Below are positions 26,707 to 36,600 of a stretch of 64,000 bases of DNA, one piece after another. This DNA comes from DATJHM01 sp035493895. Lineage in GTDB: Bacteria > Chloroflexota > Ktedonobacteria > Ktedonobacterales > Ktedonobacteraceae. Below the pieces are notes generated by a model that was not told the origin of the DNA, did not search any database, and saw nothing but the letters and a program-made list of their open reading frames with translations. The stretch's first letter is position 1; each line of letters begins with the position of its first letter. The stretch is from assembly GCA_035493895.1 (NCBI GenBank), contig DATJHM010000106.1:1-64000 (forward strand), in the 5' to 3' direction. The position numbers and the translations under genes are program-made.

Positions 26707-27159
26707 TTACAACGACATTCGCTCTTCGAGCTGCGCGAGTACGAATGGCCATGCCACCTCATGCTGATCTCTTGATTCTTGATCTAAAAAACCTGCATGT
26801 GTAAGTCTCAGGTGCGTGCCGGTTCCCTCAGGAGCAAGCTCGACCGTCACCACCGTTTCGACCCCTTTCGTCCCATCGGGTCCAGTGAGCCAGGTCAGTT
26901 CGACCAGCCGATCACGCTCCAGCCTGAGAAAACGTCCATAATGTGGATAGCGCTTTTCCTCGACCTGTACTTCCCAAAAAAAGACGGTGTTAACCTCGCC
27001 CTTCATCAACACCGTTCCTGGCGTTGCAAACCAGCGATCGATCTGTTCTGTCCATGCGCGAAATAATACGTCAGGAGTCACATGCATCGTTCGCTCCACA
27101 GTCAGACGAAATGGCCTTGATGAAAAGTCTGGAGGGCAAACAGGTTGAAGATTTTCCAT
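26707..27159 (-). CDS. SRPBCC / AHSA1-type START-like domain protein
   Basis: A 150-residue protein with the AHSA1 (activator of Hsp90 ATPase homologue) pattern: RTMHVTPDVLFRAWTEQIDRWF near the N-terminus, a beta-sheet groove, and GTHLRLTHAGFLDQESRDQH near the C-terminus. Such proteins bind hydrophobic ligands in a helix-grip cavity; the ligand is unknown. ATG 27159 lies 5-6 bases after AAGGA, so the longer frame to 27252 is rejected. The gene sits inside the origin-like region between its two DnaA-box clusters, transcribed leftward. Confidence 0.85.
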   Translation of the reverse strand: MENLQPVCPPDFSSRPFRLTVERTMHVTPDVLFRAWTEQIDRWFATPGTVLMKGEVNTVFFWEVQVEEKRYPHYGRFLRLERDRLVELTWLTGPDGTKGVETVVTVELAPEGTGTHLRLTHAGFLDQESRDQHEVAWPFVLAQLEERMSL

Positions 27160-27558
27160 ATATTTCCTTTCCTGAATTAACGTCCTATCGCCATCTGCTT
27201 GAAAAAGAGACCTGGAGAGATCTCTTACGCCTCTATGTTTAATGGCAAACACTCCCAGTATACTGGCTCATACCGAAGAAAACTTCTCTTATCTTGCTTT
27301 AAGTTAAGAAGATCCACCTCAGCGAACCCGCAGAATAATTTCATGATCCATGCTCGCAGATACCCCTGTCTCATTTCTCTTGCGGTCTGTGCCCGTGAAC
27401 CTTGCTCCATCTTACGTTTATTCTTAGATATAAGACCGCAAAGTAATCTTCGCAACAACTATCCTTCCCCCTCACAAGACCGCAGAACAATCTCTGCACA
27501 CGCTTCTCTCCCCTTCACAAGACCGCAGAACAATCTTCGGTAAGATACAATGAGCCAG
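27160..27558. other. Intergenic part of the origin-like region with a 43-bp periodic repeat
   Basis: No gene seen. The main feature is the three-copy direct repeat at 27433-27540. A related GCAGAATAATTTC occurs at 27330. Confidence 0.45.
27433..27540 (+). repeat. Three direct repeats at 43-44 bp spacing
   Basis: AGACCGCA(G/A)A(A/G)(C/T)AATCT occurs at 27433, 27477 and 27520, each followed by a C/T-rich spacer. The last two copies share TTCACAAGACCGCAGAAC. Period 44 and 43 bp. Confidence 0.75.
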
Positions 27559-28140
27559 CGTGGATAAAGTAGCAAAAAATGTGGACAACTACTCTTTTTT
27601 GTGTAAAACTCTCCCGTAGAGCATTCATTTTGAGGCAATACGCGGCTTATCGTTCAAGTCCCCTCATGCCATTTTTGCTGGATGGAAGGGGAATATATCG
27701 CCGCGATATACAGGTTTTCCACAAATTTTGGGGATAGATTATCCACATATCCACATGCATCTATTTGATAGCATGGCACTCAAGATTGATAGAAACATCA
27801 AAATATTTGATTATCCACAGGGCATGTGGAAAAGTGGCCGAGTTTATCCACATAGGGCAAAAAAATGTGGAAGAGTGAATATCATCAATGATAGATATTC
27901 ACAGTTATCCCCTGACTTATCCACTGTTAGTCCACAGGTACGTACCCCGAAAAAATATTTCACGACAAATCTCTCGATCGGCTCCAGAAGCGGATTTATG
28001 AGGGAGACAAAAACGTCAGAAAAGGGGGAAAAGCAAAGTTATCCACTTTTCCACATCCCCTACTACTACGAGTTCTCTATTTTTTTAAAAAGAAAAATAT
28101 CTATTAGTAATAAGCAATGTGGAAAAGTGGATAACTTTGC
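27559..28140. repeat. Right DnaA-box cluster
   Basis: Exact TTATCCACA at 27739, 27811 and 27844. Near matches are TTTTCCACA 27715 and 28047 (reverse at 27825 and 28118), TTATCCACT 27917 and 28039 (reverse at 28126), and CGTGGATAA 27559. Confidence 0.75.
28033..28140. repeat. 23-bp perfect inverted repeat of DnaA boxes around an AT-rich tract
   Basis: Positions 28033-28055 are the exact reverse complement of 28118-28140. Each arm holds TTATCCACT plus TTTTCCACA. The 62-base centre is very AT-rich (a T7 run, A-rich stretch, TATCTATTAG), as expected of a DNA-unwinding element. Confidence 0.75.
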
Positions 28141-28706
28141 TCTGGAGAGATTTTTGCAGAGGGCCTTTGCTTCCGTTCTCTTCGCAAACAAGCAAACAGA
28201 AAAACAGCAAAAAAAGGCCCTCCTATTTTGTGAGAAAAAAAGCTAGATATTGGCGTAGTTTGATATCAGATGCAAAAAATGTCTTAGTCATATCTCTTAT
28301 GGAGAGGACGTTAAAATGTAAAGAGAACTCCGGTTTTTCCTCTGAAAGAAACAACTGATAACATAGGCAAGCCATGGCACTGGAAGCTGTCTCATGGCAT
28401 CGATCAGACAGCTAGTACTATTTGATTTTTGAAATGTGGAGTGAGATGCGACTTTCAGAGAGATGACTCGTTATATGTGGTGTAGGAAAAACTGGAGCCG
28501 CACTCATACATTGCCATACAGAAAATAGGCAGTAGTACAACCCTCCTGGTGTTCGACAAGCAGATATGTTTATCACAAGAGGGGTGAATAGACTCAAGCA
28601 TCTGCATAGGATGGGAAGAATTGGCTGGATTTTGGTTCAACTGGTGAAATAAATAGTGTTTGCACTGCGTTGTCGAGGAATAATCAGGGTCGAGGGATAA
28701 TCTGGC
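28141..28706. other. Intergenic region upstream of dnaG
   Basis: A 566-base gap. No gene is recognised. It contains the dnaG ribosome-binding site (GAGGG) and presumably its promoter, which I could not assign with confidence. Confidence 0.3.
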
Positions 28707-30836
28707 ATGACGTCTACCATTGAGGCTATTAAGGCAAAAATAGATATTGGGGATGAAGTTGGCCTGGTTGTAGGCTTGCAGAAAGCTGGTAAGGCACTCA
28801 AAGGCCTGTGCCCTTTCCATAACGAGCGTACACCATCATTCTATGTGTTTCCAGAGTCGCAAACCTGGCGTTGTTTTGGCTGCAACGAAGGAGGCGATAT
28901 TTTTACCTTTGTGCAGAAGCAGCAAGGACTGGAGTTTCGCGAAGCACTGGAATATCTGGCCCAAAAAGCCAATGTCGAGCTTGAGGAGCATACAAGCGGT
29001 CGTAGTGCTGAAGAAGAGCGTGAGGCAAGCGCGGCCAAAGAACGTCTGCGCAAATTGAATGAAGATGCCTTGCTCTGGTTTCACCAGATGCTTCTACGCT
29101 CCAAAGAGGCAACAGAAGCACGCACTTATGTCCAGAGTCGCGGTATAAGTTCAGATAGTGTTATCGCCTTTGGGTTGGGCTACGCGCCTGACCAATGGGA
29201 TAGCCTGACGCGTTTTCTACTGAGCCAGGGATACAGTGAGCGTGAGCTCGTAGAGGGAGGCCTGGCGCGTTTTCGGGAGAGCAGTTTTCTGGAAGCGCGC
29301 GCGAGCCAGGGGATTTATGATTACTTTCGGCAGCGCATTATCTTTCCCATTCGCGATGTACGAGGCCGCGTAATCGGCTTCGGTGGTAGAGCCCTTGGCG
29401 ATGGGAAGCCGAAGTATCTAAACTCTCCGCAGACACTCCTATTCGAGAAAAATAGCGTACTCTACGCCATGGATATGGCAAAAGATACAATCAAACAGGC
29501 AAAGCAGGTCATTATTGTCGAAGGATACGTTGATGCTGTGATTGCGCATCAGTACGGCACGAAACAGACTGTGGCCTGTATCGGTAGCGCCATTACTGAG
29601 AAACATATTCAACTGCTCAAGAAATTTACGCGCCAGGTGACGCTGGCCCTGGATCCAGATGCTGCTGGTAATGCGGCGACTGAGCAGGGTATTCAAGAGG
29701 CGATCAAAGGTTTTGATCGTACCATCGTACCAGTGCCTCTCTCAGCGGGTCGTGAGGCAGGAAAAACGCGTTCGGGTCAGCAAGGTGGTCAGAAGCCGCA
29801 TATACAGGGCATGATTCGCCTGGAAGAGCAGGTTGATGCTGAAATCAACGTCTTGCAGTTGCCGCCAGGAGAAGATCCGGACGAAGTCATTCGACGGGAC
29901 TTCACGGCCTGGTTGTACGCTGTAACCCATCCTCTGGCCCTGGTTGATTATTACTTTGCAACCAAAACATTGGAGCTGAACTTGCAGGAGCCAGTGGGAA
30001 AGACGGAAGCTGCGAAGCGCCTCTTGCCGGTAATTGCAACCATTAGCAATCGTGTCAAGCGTGAAGCATACTTGCAAAAGCTCTCGATGATGATTGGTAT
30101 CGACGTGCCGAGTCTGTACGAGGAATTAAAGCTCGTCCTTCGTGGACAGCCAGCAACAGGTATACGTGCGCAGTTTTCAGAACCAGCAGGGCGGGCAACC
30201 AGTACTTTTGGGGAGGGTGCTGCTGGAAGGGTATCAAGCAGGAGGGGGCAAAAGTCAGAACAGACAGAAGACGAACCAGATTGGGTAAAAAGAGAGGCAC
30301 AAGAGAGCGGCTCAGCAGGCTCCACAGGCGGTTTGACCTCGCCTGTACGTGGGCTTGACAGAAGAGTACGAGATGGGTTAAAATGGGAGGACTACCTGAT
30401 TGGGCTACTCTTGCAAAATCCGGGCTTAAATGCGCATGTTTGTGGTATAATTAACGATGGTGACTTCGCTGGGACGGACACGCGAGAGTTGTACCGCATT
30501 CTCAACTCTATAGAGCAACGTGCTTCTCCTCCCTCATCGCAACAACCCTTTGAACAGTTTGTGCCTTCTGCGTTGCTGGCGACGGTTGCCAGAGCATTAA
30601 AGTGTGTTGAGTCGAGTGTTCCAAAAGATGGAGTCGGATTGGTGAAAGAGGCAATTCAGTGTGCAACTCGGCTGAAACTCGCACAACTGTCACAATCGAA
30701 TACTGAGCTAGACTATCTTATACGCGAAGCAACTGCAATTGGGGATGCTGATGCTTTAATGCAGCTACTGCAACGGAAGCAACAAAATTCCATGCTTCTA
30801 CGTACAATACATTCAGGGGTACGTTTGCAGGTATAG
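28707..30836 (+). CDS. dnaG: DNA primase
   Basis: A 709-residue primase that makes RNA primers at the replication fork. The N-terminal CHC2 zinc ribbon has C35, H38, C56 and C59 (GLCPFHNE, CFGCNEGG). The catalytic core includes YLNSPQTLLFEK and the TOPRIM motif IVEGYVDAVIA with later DPDAAGNAA. A Gly/Arg-rich insert lies near residues 345-370. The C-terminal 150 residues form the helicase-binding region. ATG 28707 lies 10 bases after GAGGG. First gene rightward of the origin-like region; the primary sigma factor follows 177 bases later, as in the conserved dnaG-rpoD arrangement. Confidence 0.96.
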   Translation: MTSTIEAIKAKIDIGDEVGLVVGLQKAGKALKGLCPFHNERTPSFYVFPESQTWRCFGCNEGGDIFTFVQKQQGLEFREALEYLAQKANVELEEHTSGRSAEEEREASAAKERLRKLNEDALLWFHQMLLRSKEATEARTYVQSRGISSDSVIAFGLGYAPDQWDSLTRFLLSQGYSERELVEGGLARFRESSFLEARASQGIYDYFRQRIIFPIRDVRGRVIGFGGRALGDGKPKYLNSPQTLLFEKNSVLYAMDMAKDTIKQAKQVIIVEGYVDAVIAHQYGTKQTVACIGSAITEKHIQLLKKFTRQVTLALDPDAAGNAATEQGIQEAIKGFDRTIVPVPLSAGREAGKTRSGQQGGQKPHIQGMIRLEEQVDAEINVLQLPPGEDPDEVIRRDFTAWLYAVTHPLALVDYYFATKTLELNLQEPVGKTEAAKRLLPVIATISNRVKREAYLQKLSMMIGIDVPSLYEELKLVLRGQPATGIRAQFSEPAGRATSTFGEGAAGRVSSRRGQKSEQTEDEPDWVKREAQESGSAGSTGGLTSPVRGLDRRVRDGLKWEDYLIGLLLQNPGLNAHVCGIINDGDFAGTDTRELYRILNSIEQRASPPSSQQPFEQFVPSALLATVARALKCVESSVPKDGVGLVKEAIQCATRLKLAQLSQSNTELDYLIREATAIGDADALMQLLQRKQQNSMLLRTIHSGVRLQV

Positions 30837-31013
30837 CCTGTGGGCCTATCCAAAAAATTTATAGCACGCCGCTGGTGAGCGCATGATGTCGCGAGCGAGC
30901 GAAAAAGCGTCGCAATTGTGCAATCATTTTTTTACCAAAACGGAATCGGGGAACAGGATATTTTTCATATTCGTTTTCATAATTCGTCCTGTTTTCTGAA
31001 GGGGGATGCCAGA

Positions 31014-32294
31014 ATGGTGAATCGGGAACAAGATGTAATGGATCGTGTACACGATGAGCGTGTATTGATTACAGAGCCTTTAAAAGACGTGTTTGCAATC
31101 GAACCTTTTGATGAGTCCATGTTGAATAATACGGAAACTGTTTTTGACAATATTGAGAACCTAGGTCATCATGCTCATATCTCTGGCGCAGGTAGTCTGG
31201 TGACTCCCGACGATGAAACTGAGCCCTTTGACCTGTTTAAGCTACAGGACGATGAGTCTATGGATACTTTGGACACAACCAAAGAGCCGCCCCCCGACTG
31301 GGAGCCAAGTCCTGAGGAAATGGTCGACGCTGAAATCTTGACCGACCCCAAATGGGAGGAGCTGCAAGACGGCTTTGGCATTGTGGTCGCCGATCTCGAA
31401 AGTAGCCTGGACGATCCCGTGCGTATGTATCTACGCGAGATCGGTCGGGTACCATTGCTCACGGCTGAAGAAGAGGTTCGTTTGGCCCAGATTATGGAAC
31501 GTGGAAAAGCAGAACGCCTGAAGACGGATCTGCACAAGGGACTCGTCAACCGCCGCTATATCGATGAGGGTGAGGAGGCTCAGCGTCGCTTAACTGAGGC
31601 GAATCTGCGTCTGGTGGTGAGTGTGGCGAAGAAGTATATTGGCCGAGGCATGAATCTGCTGGATCTGATCCAGGAGGGAAATATCGGGTTGATTCGTGCT
31701 GTGGAAAAATTTGATTATACTAAGGGTTATAAGTTTAGTACCTATGCTACCTGGTGGATTCGTCAGGCTATTACGCGCGCTATTGCTGACCAGGCTCGTA
31801 CGATCCGCATTCCCGTACATATGGTCGAGACGATCAATCGCCTGATCCGTATCAGTCGGCGCTTACTACAAGATCTTGGCCGCGAGCCTACATCGGAAGA
31901 GATTGCCGAGCAGATGGAGATTAGCGCGGAAAAGGTTCGGGAGATTATTAAGGTCAGCCAGGAGCCTGTCAGTCTGGAAACTCCTATTGGTGAGGAAGAC
32001 GACAGCCACCTGGGTGATTTCATCGAGGATCATACCGCTCTGGCTCCTGCCGACGCTGCCAGTCATCAGCTGCTGAAAGAGCAGGTGGAGGATGTGCTTG
32101 ATAGTCTGACTGAGCGCGAACGCAAAGTTTTACAGCTGCGCTTTGGCCTGGATGATGGCCGGAGCCGCACCCTCGAAGAGGTCGGAAAAGAGTTTCATGT
32201 TACACGTGAACGTATTCGCCAGATCGAGGCCAAGGCTCTGCGCAAGCTACGCCATCCCAGCCGGAGCCGCAAGCTGAAAGATTATCTCGATTAG
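31014..32294 (+). CDS. rpoD: Primary RNA polymerase sigma factor (RpoD/SigA)
   Basis: A 426-residue group 1 sigma factor. After an acidic N-terminal region of about 120 residues come region 1.2 (DPVRMYLREIGRVPLLTAEE), region 2 (LLDLIQEGNIGLIRAVEKFD then FSTYATWWIRQAI), region 3, and region 4 (LTERERKVLQLRFGL, then VTRERIRQIEAKALRKLR). It directs housekeeping transcription. ATG 31014 lies 8 bases after GGGGG; a longer frame to 30918 lacks a site. It lies downstream of dnaG and ends at a strong terminator. Confidence 0.95.
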   Translation: MVNREQDVMDRVHDERVLITEPLKDVFAIEPFDESMLNNTETVFDNIENLGHHAHISGAGSLVTPDDETEPFDLFKLQDDESMDTLDTTKEPPPDWEPSPEEMVDAEILTDPKWEELQDGFGIVVADLESSLDDPVRMYLREIGRVPLLTAEEEVRLAQIMERGKAERLKTDLHKGLVNRRYIDEGEEAQRRLTEANLRLVVSVAKKYIGRGMNLLDLIQEGNIGLIRAVEKFDYTKGYKFSTYATWWIRQAITRAIADQARTIRIPVHMVETINRLIRISRRLLQDLGREPTSEEIAEQMEISAEKVREIIKVSQEPVSLETPIGEEDDSHLGDFIEDHTALAPADAASHQLLKEQVEDVLDSLTERERKVLQLRFGLDDGRSRTLEEVGKEFHVTRERIRQIEAKALRKLRHPSRSRKLKDYLD

Positions 32295-32323
32295 GATTGC
32301 TGACACAGAAATAGACAAACAAA

Positions 32324-32357
32324 AAGAAGAGACGCAGAATCGCGCCTCTTCTTTTTT
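32324..32357 (+). terminator. Terminator of the dnaG-rpoD unit
   Basis: AAGAAGAGACGC (32324-32335) pairs with GCGCCTCTTCTT (32342-32353) with one mismatch, followed by a T-run, 30 bases past the rpoD stop. Confidence 0.85.
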
Positions 32358-32699
32358 GTTATGCCCTCTGATGTGAAATCAATCTGAGTCAATTCTGCTC
32401 GCAATGAAGTTTACCAAACAGCGCTACTGCTCTACCAGCCACTATGCAGGGAGCGCTATCGAAGCTGAGGAGTGCGAGAAGGTGCATCTCTTCTCAATCT
32501 TCACACCTGTGCCTCGTATCCTGCGAGAAAGGTGCTGTTCCTGATCCAGTACAAAGCCTCGCCTTGTTGCTCACAATTTGCGCTCTACAGGCCCGTAGCA
32601 GGGCCTGCACATGGATAGCAGTATTCTGGGAGCCAGAAGGACGTTACAAGGCCTCAGTGTCCCCTTATACAACATTTTGCTGCTGAAGATATACACATC

Positions 32700-32716
32700 T
32701 GTGGAAAAGTGGATAA
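32700..32716 (-). repeat. Outlying DnaA-box pair
   Basis: TGTGGAAAAGTGGATAA is the same 17-mer found at 28118-28134 in the origin-like region. Confidence 0.5.
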
Positions 32717-32995
32717 TTCTTGTGTAAAAATAGCCAGCGATTGCCAGGCTCATTGATAATACTCTCCCCCAAAATGGCGGGTGAAGCAGGCTTCCAGGCG
32801 ATAAAAAAAGCAATCGTACAAGCGCATAAAAGCGAAGAAAAATGGCTTGTGTACGAAAAAAAACTGACTCCCAATTAAATTTTCGGTAAGAGGCGTTTTT
32901 CTGGCTGTGTTCAATGCGGCTAAATCGTCTCTCCAGGCCGATCTAGCTGCATTGTAAAGATCAGGCGAGAGTTTTTTCTTGAGTGTTGTTATGTT

Positions 32996-33138
32996 ACCGA
33001 AGAAGAAACTATGAGAGAATTTGGCGGGGGCGAAATCAGACCGAAGAAAAAATGTGGAAAAGATTTGTGGGGGACCAGATGACCGAAGAAAAAATTATGG
33101 GTGAATTTGTAAAAGCCGTGCAAAACCGAAGAAAGATT
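32996..33138 (+). repeat. Four direct repeats at 42-44 bp spacing
   Basis: ACCGAAGAA, mostly extended by an A-run, occurs at 32996, 33040, 33082 and 33125. Steps of 44, 42 and 43 bp do not keep a reading frame, so this is DNA-level structure. The period matches that of the unrelated repeat at 27433. Confidence 0.65.
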
Positions 33139-33661
33139 GCAAATGATCAGGGTAGGAAAAAAGTGAAAGAAGCAGGTGAGGTGAGAAGAAAGATTTTTGT
33201 GAGTAATGTGTTATAGGCCTGGTATCAGGACTAAAAAATTTCTTGCCAAAAAGAATACATAACAACTGTAACCGTGTCGGTGTTTTCGATTTTGCAGAGC
33301 TTTGAGAGCAAGAGATTCCCTCCTCTGATTGAGAGAAGGAGAAAAAATACGAGAAAAGTATGAGAAAAACACAAGAAAAATACTTATTTTAGATAATTGT
33401 TTTTTTTTTGAGAATTCTGTATCATAGCGTGTAAATATGAGTAGCCATTATAAGCTGCGAATAAAATAGCAGCGGCATCCGCGATTGAGCTACAACTGTT
33501 ATGTTGGAACAGGCCATATTGACGACGAGAAAAAACTATATAGGCTAATAATTGAATAAGCCTCCTTATCGCCAGATAGGGATTATTCATAAGCCATGTC
33601 GATTTGGGATGATCTTTGCTAAAGATGGTGGGCATGTGTTTGGAGGAGGACGACAATATCT

Positions 33662-36600
33662 ATGCAGCAATCGTCGGGGAATAAGGGCGATAATCATATC
33701 TCCGGGCGCTCTCATATATATGAGCAGGAAATACCAGGGCATAACAAAGATCTGGATGGATTTCGAGGGCAGGTTGTAGGGGAAATATCTCCACCATTGT
33801 TTGGAAAGTATGATATACATTTTCGTGATAAAGATGGTAGCTATGCCACGCTTTATCGTGTGACGCAGTTGATCTTGCCTGGTGCTCTCTATCTCACCTG
33901 GCAGGCGTTCGTTGGTTTCCAGGTTGACCATCTTCCTCCCTATGTGACACTGAAGCATGTAGCCGAGTATACAAAAAAGAGTTTGCGCACAATTGAGCTC
34001 AATATGCAGCGTCTGCGTCAGTCGGGCTATTTATCTACTGCCCATTCTTTGCGCAATGGGAACTGGGTGGTAGAGAAATGTTTTGATGGTTTATATGAAG
34101 CGGTGATCGAGTATCTTACCTGGGAGCAATCTCCCTCTTATATTCCTCCTGTGCGCGAATATTTTGCGATCGACCAGCTGGATTGGGCTACTTGCCAGCC
34201 TCTTTTGCGCTTCAATAACTATCGCCGACTTATTCGCAACAAAAAACCTGGTCCGAAACGGAAAAAAGTTTATGAGGAAGAAAAAGAGTGTGTTGATGGT
34301 GTATTCAGGGAAGTGCAGATAGAAGAGCCCGCACAATCTCCACGGCAGGAACAGCAAGAAGAGACAATTCATGTAGCGATACCATTTTCTCTATCTCCCC
34401 CAGAATTGCCTGCTTGTAAGCAGAAGCAAGAGGGCGAGCCTGCACAAAACCAGTATGTGGTTAAAGAGGATGTTCAGTATCAAGCACAGGCGCAGTGGTC
34501 GGAGGATGTTCAGTATCAGGAGCGGAGGCAGCAAGCGATGAAGGTTCAATATCGGGAACGAGGACAGCAATCACAAAATGCACAGTATCGTGCGCATGAG
34601 CGGCAGTCAGGGGACGATCAGCGCCATGCAGGAGAGCCGAGGCCAGCAGAGCCACGACGGGAGCCGAGGCCAGCAGATACGCGGCGTGAGCCACAACGGG
34701 AGCCGAGACCAGCAGATACGCGGCGTGAGCCACAACGAGAGCCGAGACCAGTAGATGTCCAGCGTGAGCCACAACGGGAGCCGCAATATAAAAGGGTGGA
34801 TCACTCTTCGAGGGTACAGGAAGAGCCACAGTCCATACAGTGGGATAAAATACCAGGCCTTTTTATGTCACCACAATTGGCAAATAGTAGTCCAAAAAAG
34901 CAGGCCGAACCAGTTTCAGATAAAGAGGAAGAGCCACAGTCCATACAGTGGGATAAAATACCGGGCCTTTTTATGTCACCACAGTTGGCGAATAGTAGTC
35001 CAAAAAAGCAGGCCGAACCAGTTTCAGATAAAGAGGCCCACCAGGAGGTAAGGCCTGCGCTCCGCTTTGATGAGGAGATTGATGAGGATGAAGAGTACGA
35101 AGAAAAGGATTGTCTGGAGGTAAGGTCCGCGCTCCCCTCTGATGAGGATAAACAAGCTCTCATCGTTTCATCCACTGCAACTCGACAGCCATCAGCACGC
35201 TATCTTGCAAGAAGGAAGCGTATGAACTATTTATGGTCCTCTCCTACGTTGAAGTTATTTAATGAGACAATGGAGGAAGTCGATAAGACGAGATGGGACC
35301 TTGCTTTGAAAATAGAAGAGATAGACAAAGCAAGGGAGAAGCTCGTACATGAAATGGAGCACTGGGACCTTGTCTGGGTAGAGATTGTTGGCATCGAGAG
35401 GGACCGATACTGGACAAAGGAAGAGGAATTTTACGAGCAGAATGGCTATCGACGTTATAAATATCCAAAACCCATGGATCAATACGTACCTCCGGAGCCG
35501 GATCAAGCAGAAGAGCCAGTCGAGGAGCTGCAAGGAGAAGTCCTGTCGACAGAAGAGTATAAAGAACCACAACAGCTTAACCAGCAGGCTTCCCAGGAAG
35601 AATTTTCACAAGAAGAAGTGCGCCGAGAAGTAGAGGATGAGTCGGAAGTAACGTATTGCGAAGGGAAAGATGACGAGTCGGAAGTAACGTATTGCGAAGG
35701 GAAAGAAGAAGAGCCGGAATTGGCAAAGGGGGTGTATTGCGAGGAAGTAGTGGAGGTAGAGTATTACGAGGAAGAAGAAGACGAGTCGGAAGTGATAGAG
35801 GAGGTGTATTGCGAGGAGGAAGAAGAAGAGCCGGAAGTGAGTGAGGCGGAAGATGATGAGTTGGAAGGTGGGGAAGAAGTGTATTATGAAGAAGACGAGG
35901 AGTCAGAAGGTGCGGAAGGGGTGTATTGCGAGGCGGTAGTGGAAGAGGAGGATGAATGTGAGAATATTGTCTCCCCTCAACAGTATCAGCCCTCTCCAGC
36001 ATCCTATCCCCCACAGCCTCCTGTAACTGTCGTTTCTTCAGAATTACAACCTCCACAACATGAGTCCTTACCAGAGCCCCTATATGAGCAAAAAGACCAG
36101 CAAGGATTTCAAGAGCCACCAGACCAGATGCCAGAAGGGCACAAATTACAGAACCATGAACGTATGAGAAATATCATGCAACGTACAGCACATCTGGTTG
36201 TTTCTTCCAGGCCGCTAGGTAGCCATATTCGTTTTGAGGAAATCAAAGTAGATCCCGGACTGGTGCTGGAGCAACCTGTAAGTGAGCAACCTCCGCCTTC
36301 TCAGATGGCAATAGTAGTTGAAGGGGAAGTAGGCGCGGAAGCGATAGATGAGAACGTACAGCCGCATTCAAAGGGAGAGGTCAAGGAGAAGAAGGTGCAG
36401 GAGAGAATGCGTAAAAACCCTGATAAAGAAGCTCGGGGAGAGGAGAGACAATCTGAAGAGGATGTTTCTCGCGAAAGTGGCTCAAAAACTACAGATGTGA
36501 AGGGCGCTCAAGGGGTTTATACTGTCTCAGAAAATGGGGAACTCAAAGGCTTTTTATTCGATGTCGTTTCCCCGGAGGCCTGGATTCAAGCCTGGAAAGA

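Larger units (their letters stand above)
26421..27708. repeat. GATATATC iteron-like motifs in the origin-like region
   Basis: The palindrome GATATATC or a near copy occurs at 26422, 26567, 26643, 26656, about 26679, and as ATATATCG/CGATATA at 27693-27709. They interleave with the DnaA boxes and may bind a second factor. Confidence 0.5.
26108..28140. other. oriC: Candidate replication origin (DnaA-box clusters around a divergent point)
   Basis: Ten exact copies of TTATCCACA occur (plus strand 26171, 26373, 26591, 27739, 27811, 27844; minus strand 26185, 26387, 26459, 26603). There are also at least four TTATCCACT and eight TTTTCCACA near matches. An AT-rich tract at 28056-28117 lies between the arms of a 23-bp inverted repeat built from DnaA boxes. 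The nearest genes on either side are transcribed away, and dnaG lies to the right. dnaA itself is not in the window. Calling this the chromosomal oriC is inference; a DnaA-titration locus or secondary origin is possible. Confidence 0.7.
32358..33661. other. Long intergenic region between rpoD and the 1275-residue gene
   Basis: About 1.3 kb with no convincing gene. It contains a DnaA-box pair at 32700-32716 identical to the arm of the origin inverted repeat, and a four-copy 42-44 bp periodic repeat at 32996-33138. The 3' end holds the ribosome-binding site of the downstream gene. Confidence 0.45.

Noticed and set aside
32983..33216. 77-codon frame over the 42-44 bp repeats
   Set aside because: The repeat steps are not multiples of three, and the frame has no ribosome-binding site.
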